Of a DNA stretch of 64,000 nt, positions 1-8,017 are shown in pieces (positions within the stretch are counted from its first letter, which is position 1; each line of letters starts with the position of its first letter). Both the position numbers and the translations under genes were made by a program. The notes under the pieces are model-generated. The model was not told the origin of the DNA, did no database searches, and saw nothing but the letters and a program-made list of their open reading frames with translations. The stretch comes from Flavobacterium sp. 9 (GTDB lineage: Bacteria; Bacteroidota; Bacteroidia; Flavobacteriales; Flavobacteriaceae): positions 4,402,001 to 4,466,000 of the forward strand of contig NZ_PEEU01000001.1 in NCBI RefSeq assembly GCF_002754195.1. The letters run 5' to 3'.

Positions 1-106
1 TATTGCGCCATCGGCATATGAAACATGGTTTATTACGGATGCATTAACATATGAAGATTTAGATTTTACAATTAATGCAATTGATAAGGTTTCAAAGACA
101 TTTTAA
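1..106 (+). CDS. hemL: Glutamate-1-semialdehyde 2,1-aminomutase, C-terminal end only (partial)
   Basis: The frame that enters from the left edge (codons start at base 2) stays open to TAA at 104-106 and gives the last 34 residues of a protein. The stretch [12 protein letters not shown] followed by a short amphipathic helix matches the C-terminus of class III aminotransferases of the HemL type, which end with a conserved 'APSxxE..F' block before a final helix. HemL converts glutamate-1-semialdehyde to 5-aminolevulinate with PLP in tetrapyrrole synthesis. The catalytic lysine and most of the enzyme lie outside the window, so the call rests on this short tail. Another class III aminotransferase is possible but less likely. 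Confidence 0.7.
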   Translation, partial: IAPSAYETWFITDALTYEDLDFTINAIDKVSKTF

Positions 107-135
107 ATCTTAAAACATATACTATTTTTCAATTT

Positions 136-172
136 AAGGTTCAGTTTTTTCATAAAAGCTGAACCTTTTTTT
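136..172 (+). terminator. Rho-independent terminator of hemL
   Basis: A perfect 9-bp stem (AAGGTTCAG at 136-144 with CTGAACCTT at 159-167), a 14-nt loop and a run of T lie 30 bp after the hemL stop codon. It closes the upstream transcript. Confidence 0.8.
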
Positions 173-286
173 ATGATTTTACTTTCGATTATACTTGTTA
201 ATAATATGTTAAGAAGAAGGTTTACTTTCTTATAAGTAGAATAAAAATTATTTTTGCCATCAAATAACCACTAAACCTACCAATGA

Positions 287-2761
287 ATGAATAAATTTTT
301 CATTTTTATTACAATGGCATTTTTTATGCTGTTTTCTAATAATCAATTTGCCCAATCAAACAAAAAGACATCCAAAAAAGACGAACCTGTAGTTGCACCG
401 CCAGAAAAAAAATCAGAATCAACAATTAAAGAATACAGTAAAGTAATTACTAAAGACGCTGTTTCTGATGACGGACTTTTTAAAGTGCACAAGGTGGATA
501 AAAAATACTACTTTGAAATCCCGAATAAGTATTTAAATAAAGATATGCTTTTGGTAAGCAGACTTTCAAAATTGCCTGCTAATTTAGGCGGAGGATATGT
601 AAATGCTGGTTCTGAAACTAATGAACAATTGATTGTTTGGCAGCGTTTTCAAGATAAAATCCTTATCAAATCAAAATCATATAATGCGGTTGCAAATGAT
701 ACTTTGCCCATTAGTATTTCGGTAAAATCAAATAATTATGAGCCTACATTATTTGCATTTGATATTGTAGCTTTCAGCAAAGATTCAGCAAATACGGTTA
801 TCGATGTAACGAAATTTTACAGCACAGATGTTAAGGCAATCAGCGGAATATCAGCAGAAATGCGAGATACGTACAAAGTAAAAGGACTTGACGATTCACG
901 TAGCTTTATCAATAAGATTAAAAGTTTTCCGATGAATATCGAAGTAATTCAGGATATGACTTATAATGCTTCGAAACCGTCAACGCTGGAAGAAACAGAA
1001 TCGATAAGTGTTCAAATGAATCAATCTATGATTTTGTTGCCGGAAGTACCAATGAAACCAAGATTGGCAGATTCGCGCGTGGGTTGGTTTACGGTAAGTC
1101 AATACGATTACGGAAGCAACGAATTAAAATCGGACCTTAAAACATATATCAGACGTTGGAGATTGGAACCAAAAGATCCTGAAGCTTATAATAGAGGAGA
1201 ATTGGTTGAGCCAATAAAACCAATCGTATATTATTTAGATCCTGCAACGCCTGAAAAGTTGAAAAAATACATAAAACAAGGAATAGAAGAGTGGCAAAAA
1301 CCGTTTGAAACTGCCGGTTTTAAAAATGCGATTATTGCTAAAGATGCTCCAACAAAAGAAGAAGATCCTGATTTTAGCCCTGAAGATATACGTTATTCAG
1401 TTATTCGTTATGTAGCAAGTACGACCCGAAATGCAGTTGGACCAAGTGTTTCAGATCCAAGAACAGGAGAAATTATCGAAAGCGATGTGATTTGGTATCA
1501 CAATCATTTGCGTTCTTACAGAAACAGATATTTGTTAGAAACCGGTGCAGCAAATCCGTCGGCGAGAACATTACAAACTAGTGACGAAGAAATGGGCGAA
1601 ATGATGCGAATGGTTATTGCGCACGAAGTTGGTCATGCTTTAGGTTTTCCGCATAATATGGGCGCAAGTTGTGCGTATGATGTTGAGAGTTACAGAAATG
1701 GCGATTTTACACAACAAAACGGAATCTCAGCAAGTATAATGGATTATGCCCGTTTTAATTATATTGCACAACCCGGAGATAAAAATATTCGTTTTATTCG
1801 TAAAATGGGAGCTTATGATCATTATGCCTTAAATTGGGGATACAGAGTGATTCCAAATGCAAAATCTCCTGAAGCTGAAGCGGTAACTTTAGACAAATGG
1901 ATTTTGGAGAAAGCAGGAAATCCAATCTATAAATTTGGGGATCAGGGCAGTTCTTTTGATCCAACTTCTCAAACAGAAGATATTGGGAATAATTCGATGA
2001 AAGCAAGTTCATATGGACTTAAAAATCTGGAATATGTTGCAGGACATTTAAGCGAATGGACTAGTAATGTGACCAATGATTATGAAGATTTAGATGAATT
2101 GTATAAAGAAATGTTAGACGTGTGGAGCAGATATGTAGGTCATGTTGTAACCAATGTTGGTGGTGTTTATGAAAATACTAAAAAGCCAAATCAAGCCGGA
2201 AATGTTTATGAAGTGGTACCAAAAGCAAAGCAAATCGAAGCGATGAATTGGCTTCAGGCAAATGCTTTTGCTTCGCCAACCTGGATTGTAAATGTAAATA
2301 CTTTAAAAAACACAAATTCTGCAGGTTATTCAGAAAAGTTTAGAAGTTTGCAAGTACGTCACTTAAATAATTTATTGAGTATCTCAAGAATTGGCAGATT
2401 GATGGATAATGAAATTCTGGGTGCTGATACTTACAAAGCTTTAGATTTATTGAAAGATACCAGAAAAGGAATCTGGAAAGAAGCAGCTACGCCAGCGAAT
2501 GTAACAATATATCGAAGAAATTTACAACGCGGATATATTGACAGAATGGGAGCTTTGATGATTGAGGAAATTAAGCCAACAGATAAATCAACAACCTATT
2601 ATAATGTGGCACAATCTGATCTTAGAGCTTTAGTTCGTGGTGAATTAACGGTATTGCGAAGCACACTTTTAGCCGCAAAAGCAAGACCGACAAACACAGA
2701 AACAAAATACCATTATGAAGATTGTATTAAAAGAATTGACTTAATTCTTAATCCGAAATAG
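287..2761 (+). CDS. Secreted zinc-dependent metalloprotease (DUF5118/DUF5117/DUF4953 architecture)
   Basis: This 824-residue protein begins with a signal peptide (about residues 1-22, hydrophobic core then FAQS). The DUF5118-like and DUF5117-like regions follow (about 40-90 and 100-290), then a metallopeptidase domain with the extended zinc motif HEVGHALGFPH at 446-456. H446, H450 and H456 would bind zinc and E447 would be the base. The family is common in Bacteroidetes as large exported or periplasmic peptidases whose substrates are largely unknown. An ATG four bases upstream (283) is stopped after three codons, so 287 is the only sensible start. The gene stands alone: hemL ends with its own terminator upstream, and a shared hairpin follows at 2780-2810. 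Confidence 0.9.
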   Translation: MNKFFIFITMAFFMLFSNNQFAQSNKKTSKKDEPVVAPPEKKSESTIKEYSKVITKDAVSDDGLFKVHKVDKKYYFEIPNKYLNKDMLLVSRLSKLPANLGGGYVNAGSETNEQLIVWQRFQDKILIKSKSYNAVANDTLPISISVKSNNYEPTLFAFDIVAFSKDSANTVIDVTKFYSTDVKAISGISAEMRDTYKVKGLDDSRSFINKIKSFPMNIEVIQDMTYNASKPSTLEETESISVQMNQSMILLPEVPMKPRLADSRVGWFTVSQYDYGSNELKSDLKTYIRRWRLEPKDPEAYNRGELVEPIKPIVYYLDPATPEKLKKYIKQGIEEWQKPFETAGFKNAIIAKDAPTKEEDPDFSPEDIRYSVIRYVASTTRNAVGPSVSDPRTGEIIESDVIWYHNHLRSYRNRYLLETGAANPSARTLQTSDEEMGEMMRMVIAHEVGHALGFPHNMGASCAYDVESYRNGDFTQQNGISASIMDYARFNYIAQPGDKNIRFIRKMGAYDHYALNWGYRVIPNAKSPEAEAVTLDKWILEKAGNPIYKFGDQGSSFDPTSQTEDIGNNSMKASSYGLKNLEYVAGHLSEWTSNVTNDYEDLDELYKEMLDVWSRYVGHVVTNVGGVYENTKKPNQAGNVYEVVPKAKQIEAMNWLQANAFASPTWIVNVNTLKNTNSAGYSEKFRSLQVRHLNNLLSISRIGRLMDNEILGADTYKALDLLKDTRKGIWKEAATPANVTIYRRNLQRGYIDRMGALMIEEIKPTDKSTTYYNVAQSDLRALVRGELTVLRSTLLAAKARPTNTETKYHYEDCIKRIDLILNPK

Positions 2762-2779
2762 GGAAATGTATAAAAACAA

Positions 2780-2810
2780 AAAAGAGGCTTACGGGCCTCT
2801 TTTTTTTGAA
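2780..2810. terminator. Bidirectional terminator between the metalloprotease and DUF4890 genes
   Basis: The stem AAAGAGGC/GCCTCTTT with a 6-nt loop (TTACGG) is flanked by A-runs on one side and T-runs on the other, so it can end transcription from both convergent genes. Confidence 0.8.
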
Positions 2811-2815
2811 CTCAA

Positions 2816-3550
2816 TTACATTTTTTCTTTTCTGTGATCTTTCATTTTATCTTTATGCTCTTTTTGAATTGCTGTCCATTTTTTATATTGATCGGCATTC
2901 AAAATAGATTTCATTTTAGCATCTGTTGCTTTGTGATCTTCTTCCATTTGTTTTTTCATGGCTTTTTTCTCTGCAGCAGTTGGTGGTGTAGGGTTGTCTC
3001 TTCGGCTTTTTTTAAGCATCGCCATTTTGGTACTTCTGTCTGACAAAAGCTCGCTAACTTGTTTTTGCTGATCTGCATTTAAATTTAGATCTGTAGTCAA
3101 TTTTTGCAAATGTGCCTGATCGCGTTCTTGTGGAGATTTCATATCTCTTCTATGATCGCCTTTGCCTTCGTGTTCTTTTTTAAGAGCAGTCCATTTTGTG
3201 TACTGATCGGCGTTTAAAATTGATTTCATTTTAGCATCGTTTGCTGCTCTTTCAGTTTCCATTTGTTTTTTAAAAGCTTCTCTTTCTGCGTCAGTAGGTT
3301 TTGTTTTGCTGTCTTTTTTAGCATCTCTAAACTTTTCGGCTTTAGCACTTCTTTCTGCCAGTAACTGTTTTACTTGCTCTTGTTGCTTTTTATCTAAATT
3401 CAATTCAGAAGTTAACTTTTGTAAATGTTTTTCATTACGTTGTTCAGGAGTTAATTTTTCTCGTTGATCACGTGTAGCTTTCTGATTGATGTCTTGTGCA
3501 AAACTTACTATTCCAACGAATAATAAAGCTGCAATAAATAATTTTTTCAT
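2816..3550 (-). CDS. DUF4890 (Spy/CpxP-like) periplasmic protein with an internal duplication
   Basis: The protein has 244 residues. A cleavable signal peptide (MKKLFIAALLFVGIVSFAQ) is followed by a very charged, Lys/Glu/Gln-rich helical region with no further membrane segment. Two copies of an approximately 105-residue unit are visible, at about 25-130 and 135-240. Each runs from 'LQKLT.(D/E)LNL...Q..QV..LL..R' to 'DAKMKSILNADQY.KW.A'. The family resembles Spy/CpxP, small periplasmic helical proteins linked to envelope stress and chaperoning, but no biochemical role is known to me for this branch. The gene at 3715-4155 is a single-unit paralogue with nearly the same signal peptide, so one arose from the other. 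The 160-bp gap and the terminator between them suggest separate transcription. Confidence 0.85.
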   Translation of the reverse strand: MKKLFIAALLFVGIVSFAQDINQKATRDQREKLTPEQRNEKHLQKLTSELNLDKKQQEQVKQLLAERSAKAEKFRDAKKDSKTKPTDAEREAFKKQMETERAANDAKMKSILNADQYTKWTALKKEHEGKGDHRRDMKSPQERDQAHLQKLTTDLNLNADQQKQVSELLSDRSTKMAMLKKSRRDNPTPPTAAEKKAMKKQMEEDHKATDAKMKSILNADQYKKWTAIQKEHKDKMKDHRKEKM

Positions 3551-3678
3551 AATTCGTTTTTTTAAAAGGTTTATAGCAATTAGACTGCCATGATTTTATT
3601 AAGTTTAATCGAATTATCGGATTTATCTTTTAATTAACAGAAAGTAATAAGGAAACCATAATACTTTTCAAAAATAAA

Positions 3679-3703
3679 AAAGAGGCTATCAAAGCCTCTT
3701 TTT
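3679..3703 (-). terminator. Terminator after the single-unit DUF4890 gene
   Basis: AAAGAGGCT (3679-3687) pairs perfectly with AGCCTCTTT (3693-3701) around a 5-nt loop, with A/T runs on both sides. On the minus strand it sits 12 bp after the stop codon of the 3715-4155 gene. Confidence 0.75.
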
Positions 3704-3714
3704 GTAAACTATAA

Positions 3715-4155
3715 TTAGTTATTCTCTTTTTTGTATTCTTTCATTTTTTCTCTTGCTTTGTCTTTATTCTCTTCCTGAATTGCTTTCCATTTTGTGTATT
3801 GATCAGCATTTAAGATAGATTTCATTTTAGCATCATTTGCATCTCTTTCGGCCATTACTTCTTTTTTGAAAGCTTCTCTTTCAGCAGCAGTAGGTTTTAC
3901 ATCGCTGTCTTTTTTTGCTTTACGTGCTTCTTTAAATTTTTCAGCTTTAGCATTTCTGTCTGCTAGAAGTTGTTTTACTTGTGCTTGTTGATTTGCATCT
4001 AAGTTTAATTCAGAAGTAAGTTTTTTTAATTGTTTGTCACTACGTTGTTCCGGAGTCAATCTTTCTTTTTGTTCGCGAGTTGGCTTTTGATCCGCTTCTT
4101 GTGCAAAACTTGCTACTCCAATGAATAACAAAGCTGCGATGAATAATTTTTTCAT
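3715..4155 (-). CDS. DUF4890 (Spy/CpxP-like) periplasmic protein, single-unit form
   Basis: This 146-residue secreted helical protein has the signal peptide MKKLFIAALLFIGVASFAQ. It contains one copy of the charged unit: LTPEQRSDKQLKKLTSELNL, then QVKQLLADR, then KMKSILNADQYTKWKAIQ. It is clearly homologous to both halves of the protein encoded at 2816-3550. There is no cysteine in the mature part and no membrane anchor, so a soluble periplasmic location is expected. Its function is unknown; a Spy-like chaperone or stress role is an inference from fold resemblance only. A terminator follows, so it is probably a single-gene transcript. Confidence 0.85.
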   Translation of the reverse strand: MKKLFIAALLFIGVASFAQEADQKPTREQKERLTPEQRSDKQLKKLTSELNLDANQQAQVKQLLADRNAKAEKFKEARKAKKDSDVKPTAAEREAFKKEVMAERDANDAKMKSILNADQYTKWKAIQEENKDKAREKMKEYKKENN

Positions 4156-4372
4156 GATGTAAGTTTTTTAATTGTTATAACATTTAGACTTTATCAAATT
4201 CAATAGGTTTAATCTGATAATCAGAATTGTAGATTATTTAACAAATTTAAAATATTAAAAAGAACGATTTGCCTGACATTGAGATTCTTAGAAAGTGTTT
4301 TTATTTAATGATGTATTTATGCAAATAGGTTTTTAAATTTGTAGGAAGATATAGGATTTGTAAAATATAGAA

Positions 4373-5296
4373 ATGGAAGAATTATTTAATAAGAAAAGTA
4401 AAAACCGAGTTCTTAAAGCAGTAAATAACGAGATGTCTTATCAAAAATTAACGGCTCCGGAATTGCATCAATTTGTGCAAAATTGGAATTATGATGATGG
4501 AATAGAACCTTTTGAATGGATCATCAAACAAAAACATCTTGATAAAGGAACCGCTCTTTGTTTGTATTGGATGTTACAACCAGATTATTTTTGCAGGTTT
4601 GAAAGCGAAGACGAAATAAAAGAAGATATAAATTATGAAACCTATCAATTAGTTAAGGAAATTGAAGAAAGATATGTTTCCGGTTTTTATACTGAGGAAA
4701 ATTTCTCTTTTGATCCCAAAGAAGAGTTTCTTAACGAATATTCTAATGCAAAATGTATTCCTGAAGAAATGTTGGTGAAATCACCAGGAATTGTTTTTGA
4801 ACGACAAGACATTGAATTTGCTTTTTTAAGAAACCCCAACGAAAAGGAATTAAAAACAATTAATACCAAAATCGCCGATGCAATAAAAATCATTAAGATT
4901 TCGAATCCGGATTTTCTTTATAATCAGCCGGATGCTGCAATAAAAGCTATAATCGAAAGTGTTGAATATTGGAAAGAAAAAGAATTAGGAAAAGTAAAAA
5001 TCAACAATCTTTCTTATTTATGGCTGGATGCTGTTCATAAAAAACACAAATGGGATTGGATTATTTGGGATTGGGAAACAGGAAATAATATTGGAATTAC
5101 AAATATCACAAAAGAACTAACTTGTTTGGCAGATACTATTATAAAACACACAATCGATGGATTTCAGGAATCTTCTATTATGGATGATCTGTATCAGGAT
5201 TTGGCGGGAGTAAATGATTTTTATGATTTAAAAAGAGATCCTTACAGTGGTATTGGTCTACTTTTTAGTACAGATCATTTAAAATTTAGGGAATAA
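4373..5296 (+). CDS. DUF4274 domain protein
   Basis: This is a 307-residue soluble protein without a signal peptide. The N-terminal part (about residues 22-100) has the pattern of DUF4274: a short helical 'FVQNWNYDDG...EWI' segment, then KGTALCLYWMLQP. DUF4274 proteins are small cytoplasmic proteins of unknown function that often sit in variable loci and beside contact-dependent toxin or immunity genes. The remaining 200 residues show no domain I recognise. The downstream gene starts 6 bp after the stop codon, so the two are surely co-transcribed. A TAAATTTG box at 4334-4341 could serve as the promoter. Confidence 0.7.
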   Translation: MEELFNKKSKNRVLKAVNNEMSYQKLTAPELHQFVQNWNYDDGIEPFEWIIKQKHLDKGTALCLYWMLQPDYFCRFESEDEIKEDINYETYQLVKEIEERYVSGFYTEENFSFDPKEEFLNEYSNAKCIPEEMLVKSPGIVFERQDIEFAFLRNPNEKELKTINTKIADAIKIIKISNPDFLYNQPDAAIKAIIESVEYWKEKELGKVKINNLSYLWLDAVHKKHKWDWIIWDWETGNNIGITNITKELTCLADTIIKHTIDGFQESSIMDDLYQDLAGVNDFYDLKRDPYSGIGLLFSTDHLKFRE

Positions 5297-5302
5297 TAAC
5301 TC

Positions 5303-5719
5303 ATGAAATTAAGAAAAATTACTGTTTTAGATAAGATCTATTTATATAAAATCGTTACCGGATTTGGAATTAACACCGAGATAGCGACACTTGAGATTAC
5401 AATATATTTAGAGAATTATAAACAAACTCCATTGAAAATTAATTTCATTACATGGGAAGATTTGTATGCCGGAAATCCTCTAAATACTGGAATAAGTTTG
5501 ACAAAATTATCTACTAAAACAGAAGAGTTTGTCAATTTAAACGGACCTAAATATATTAGAGAATTTATTTTATATGGTTTAAAAGTTGGTTGGAATGGTC
5601 AAAATGCAGTAGAATGTATCGATGGTTTTAAAGTACTTATTAGCTTAGATTTTGATGTTTCCGGGTTGTATCCAAAAGATGGATTTATTATAGCAAATGC
5701 TAAAGAATATCTAAAATGA
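5303..5719 (+). CDS. Protein of unknown function, co-transcribed with the DUF4274 gene
   Basis: The protein has 138 residues and is predicted soluble. It has alternating beta-strand-like stretches and many aromatic residues, with no signal peptide and no catalytic motif I recognise. Its ATG lies 6 bp after the preceding stop codon, which indicates an operon. By size and position it could be an immunity-like or accessory partner of the DUF4274 protein, but nothing in the sequence proves this. The gene ends with no obvious hairpin; 86 bp separate it from ldhA. Confidence 0.6.
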   Translation: MKLRKITVLDKIYLYKIVTGFGINTEIATLEITIYLENYKQTPLKINFITWEDLYAGNPLNTGISLTKLSTKTEEFVNLNGPKYIREFILYGLKVGWNGQNAVECIDGFKVLISLDFDVSGLYPKDGFIIANAKEYLK

Positions 5720-5805
5720 GCTGATTTTTTATAATCAGAAATTTACTTCAGATTTAATTACTTAACTTAGTAAAACCATAATTTAAGAATCAAAAAATAG
5801 AGATC

Positions 5806-6831
5806 ATGAGTTTAACGACTACATCAAATAGTAATAAAATCGCCTTTTTTTCGACCCAGCCTTATGACAAAGCTTTTTTTAATAAATACAATACTGACTT
5901 TGGTTTTGAGTTAGCTTTTTTTGAAACTCAATTAAATCCTCAAACCGTTATTTTGATCGAAAACGCATCGATTGTATGTGTTTTTGTAAATGATATCGTT
6001 AATGAAGCTGTTATAAAACAATTGGCAGAAAAAGGAGTGAAAATTATCGCATTACGTTGTGCAGGTTTTAACAATGTTGATTTAGAAGCTGCAAAAAAGT
6101 ACAATTTAAAAGTTTGTCGCGTTCCCGCATATTCTCCTCAGGCAGTTGCAGAACACGCAATTGCAATGATTTTAACTTTAAATAGAAAAACACATAAAGC
6201 TTACAATAGAGTTAGAGAACAAAATTTCTCTTTGAACGGATTATTAGGCTTTGATTTATTCGGGAAAACAATTGGAATAATTGGAACGGGAAATATTGGA
6301 AAAGCTTTTGCGAAAATCGCTTTAGGTTTTGGATGCAAAGTCTTGGCGTATGATATTGTTACAAATGCGGAAATGGAAAAGGACGGAGTGAAATTTGTTT
6401 CTCTTGAAGAGATATTCAAATTGAGTGATATTATTTCGCTTCATTGCCCTTTAAACGAACAAACCAAACATATCATAAATAGTAAATCTATCGATGAAAT
6501 GAAAGACAGCGTTATGATTATCAATACAAGTCGCGGCGGATTAATAGAGACAGCTTCGGTTATTGAAGGTCTTAAAGAAGGTAAAATTGGTTATCTGGGA
6601 ATTGATGTTTACGAACAGGAAGAGAAACTGTTTTTCAGAGATCTTTCGGCAGATATTATTCAGGACGATGCGATTCAGCGTTTAATGAGTTTTCCAAATG
6701 TTTTGGTTACAGCACATCAGGCGTTTTTTACTAATGAAGCTTTGACGCAAATTGCTTTAGTAACTTTTAATAATATAAAGTCTTTATTGGCTCAAAATGA
6801 TATTGAGAATAAAGCCGCTTTGCTGGTTTAG
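5806..6831 (+). CDS. ldhA: D-lactate dehydrogenase (2-hydroxyacid dehydrogenase family)
   Basis: The 341-residue enzyme reduces pyruvate to D-lactate with NADH. The Rossmann fingerprint GIIGTGNIG lies at 157-165. The catalytic residues of the family are in place: R243 in NTSRGG, E270 in DVYE and H304 in TAHQAF. The C-terminal block with FFRDLS, IIQDD and HQAFFTNEAL is characteristic of the LdhA-type D-lactate dehydrogenases rather than phosphoglycerate or glyoxylate enzymes. The length fits the family (about 330). The start ATG at 5806 follows an A-rich leader without a Shine-Dalgarno sequence. The lipoprotein gene follows after 33 bp and may be co-transcribed. Confidence 0.88.
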   Translation: MSLTTTSNSNKIAFFSTQPYDKAFFNKYNTDFGFELAFFETQLNPQTVILIENASIVCVFVNDIVNEAVIKQLAEKGVKIIALRCAGFNNVDLEAAKKYNLKVCRVPAYSPQAVAEHAIAMILTLNRKTHKAYNRVREQNFSLNGLLGFDLFGKTIGIIGTGNIGKAFAKIALGFGCKVLAYDIVTNAEMEKDGVKFVSLEEIFKLSDIISLHCPLNEQTKHIINSKSIDEMKDSVMIINTSRGGLIETASVIEGLKEGKIGYLGIDVYEQEEKLFFRDLSADIIQDDAIQRLMSFPNVLVTAHQAFFTNEALTQIALVTFNNIKSLLAQNDIENKAALLV

Positions 6832-6864
6832 AAACGTAATCGTAAGAATTAAAAAAGAGAAATT

Positions 6865-7467
6865 ATGAAAAGAAAAATTTTATTGGCATTTTTAATTTTA
6901 GGAATGATTTCATGTCAGAATAAAGAAAAAACAGAAAAAGAAAGTGTTGTTGAAGCAATTGCAACCGACACAATAACAAAAACAGCAGCCGGAACTGCAG
7001 ATGTAAGCGACGCTCCTGTAAAAGATGATAAAGTTGTAGAATTAATTAGAAAGCAGCTTTTGGTTTTGCTAAAAGCGGATTTACCAGCTTTGACTAAAGA
7101 CGATCGTTTCTTTTATTACAGTGCTTTCGATTTAAACAATGACAAAAAAGACGAGTATTTTGTAGGTTTCTCGAATGCTTATTTTTGCGGAAGCGGTGGT
7201 TGCTCAGGATTTATTCTGAATAATGACGGAAGTTTAATCAATAAATTTTCGGTAACTGATTTTCCTATTTATGTAACCACTTCAGTAACTGAAAAATTTT
7301 ATGATCTAATAGCGGTAAGTGGAGGGAAATTTCATCTTCTAAAACTTAAAAACGGAAAATATCCGTCAAATCCATCTGTTCAGGAAGTAGTCAAAGAAGA
7401 AACTTCAAGAGATAGCGCAAAGGTTTTAGATATTGATGGGAAAAAGTTGGAAAAGTATTCGTTTTAA
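6865..7467 (+). CDS. Lipoprotein of unknown function
   Basis: The protein has 200 residues with a type II signal peptide ending in LGMISCQN, which places the lipidated cysteine at about residue 17. A low-complexity Thr/Ala/Glu linker follows, then a globular domain from about residue 60. That domain contains FDLNNDKKDEYFVGFSN, an Asp/Asn-rich loop reminiscent of calcium-binding VCBS/FG-GAP-type repeats, and a short CGSGGCSG segment with two cysteines. Its function is not recognisable. It lies 33 bp after ldhA on the same strand. No hairpin separates it from the convergent gene downstream. Confidence 0.75.
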   Translation: MKRKILLAFLILGMISCQNKEKTEKESVVEAIATDTITKTAAGTADVSDAPVKDDKVVELIRKQLLVLLKADLPALTKDDRFFYYSAFDLNNDKKDEYFVGFSNAYFCGSGGCSGFILNNDGSLINKFSVTDFPIYVTTSVTEKFYDLIAVSGGKFHLLKLKNGKYPSNPSVQEVVKEETSRDSAKVLDIDGKKLEKYSF

Positions 7468-7501
7468 AAACACAAAACCCAACAGATTTTGACAAATTTT
7501 A

Positions 7502-7945
7502 TTAATTTGTCTTAGAGAAATTTTTTATTAATCTATAAATTGACATAAGTAAGCCAGCTCCGAAAAATAATATTCCACTATAGCCAATAATCATTTTGAT
7601 TAATTTAGGGCCTTTTTTAAATTCTTCAGGATGTAGAACCAGAAACACAGAATTTAAGACAAATATTAAACATCCAAAAAGCATAGCAATATTCGTTTTA
7701 AACGTACTCTGATTTGTGTCAATTTTCCTTTCTTTTATGAGATAATAGATATAGCCTAATCCACCAAAGAAAAGAATGGCATTGATATATTTAATTCTGT
7801 TTTTGACTACAACATCCTCAGAAAACTCTAACTGTGGATTTATAAATGAATCGATTAGTAGATAAATACCAAATACTGTAAATAAAATAAATATGGTATA
7901 AAGAAAGTAATTTTTAGTTTTTGACATAAATTGTTTTTCAGTCAT
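7502..7945 (-). CDS. Small membrane protein of unknown function
   Basis: The protein has about 147 residues with four predicted transmembrane segments: YFLYTIFILFTVFGIYLLI, an 'AILFFGGLGYIYYLI' segment, 'IAMLFGCLIFVLNSVFLVL' and 'IIGYSGILFFGAGLLM'. It ends in a basic tail. The open frame extends to an ATG at 7969, but that start would lie inside the terminator hairpin of the VIT gene. I therefore prefer the ATG at 7945; the ATG at 7927 is also possible. No family is recognised. It is probably a separate inner-membrane protein and not part of the upstream transcript. Confidence 0.65.
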   Translation of the reverse strand: MTEKQFMSKTKNYFLYTIFILFTVFGIYLLIDSFINPQLEFSEDVVVKNRIKYINAILFFGGLGYIYYLIKERKIDTNQSTFKTNIAMLFGCLIFVLNSVFLVLHPEEFKKGPKLIKMIIGYSGILFFGAGLLMSIYRLIKNFSKTN

Positions 7946-7958
7946 TAAATTTAAATAA

Positions 7959-7991
7959 AAACCCGACAAGTTTTAAAAACCTGTCGGGTTT
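7959..7991 (-). terminator. Terminator of the VIT-domain gene (ACCCGACAG-type palindrome)
   Basis: AAACCCGACA (7959-7968) pairs with TGTCGGGTTT (7982-7991), and the inner AGTTTT/AAAAC sequence can extend the stem. It lies 27 bp after the stop codon of the minus-strand gene at 8018. A near-identical hairpin occurs at 13287-13319, so this is a dispersed terminator sequence. Confidence 0.75.
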
Positions 7992-8017
7992 GCTATATAA
8001 ATTAATTTTAGAATTTT

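Noticed and set aside
7945..7969. Upstream start for the small membrane protein
   Set aside because: The longer start lies within the terminator hairpin of the VIT gene; the internal ATG is more plausible.
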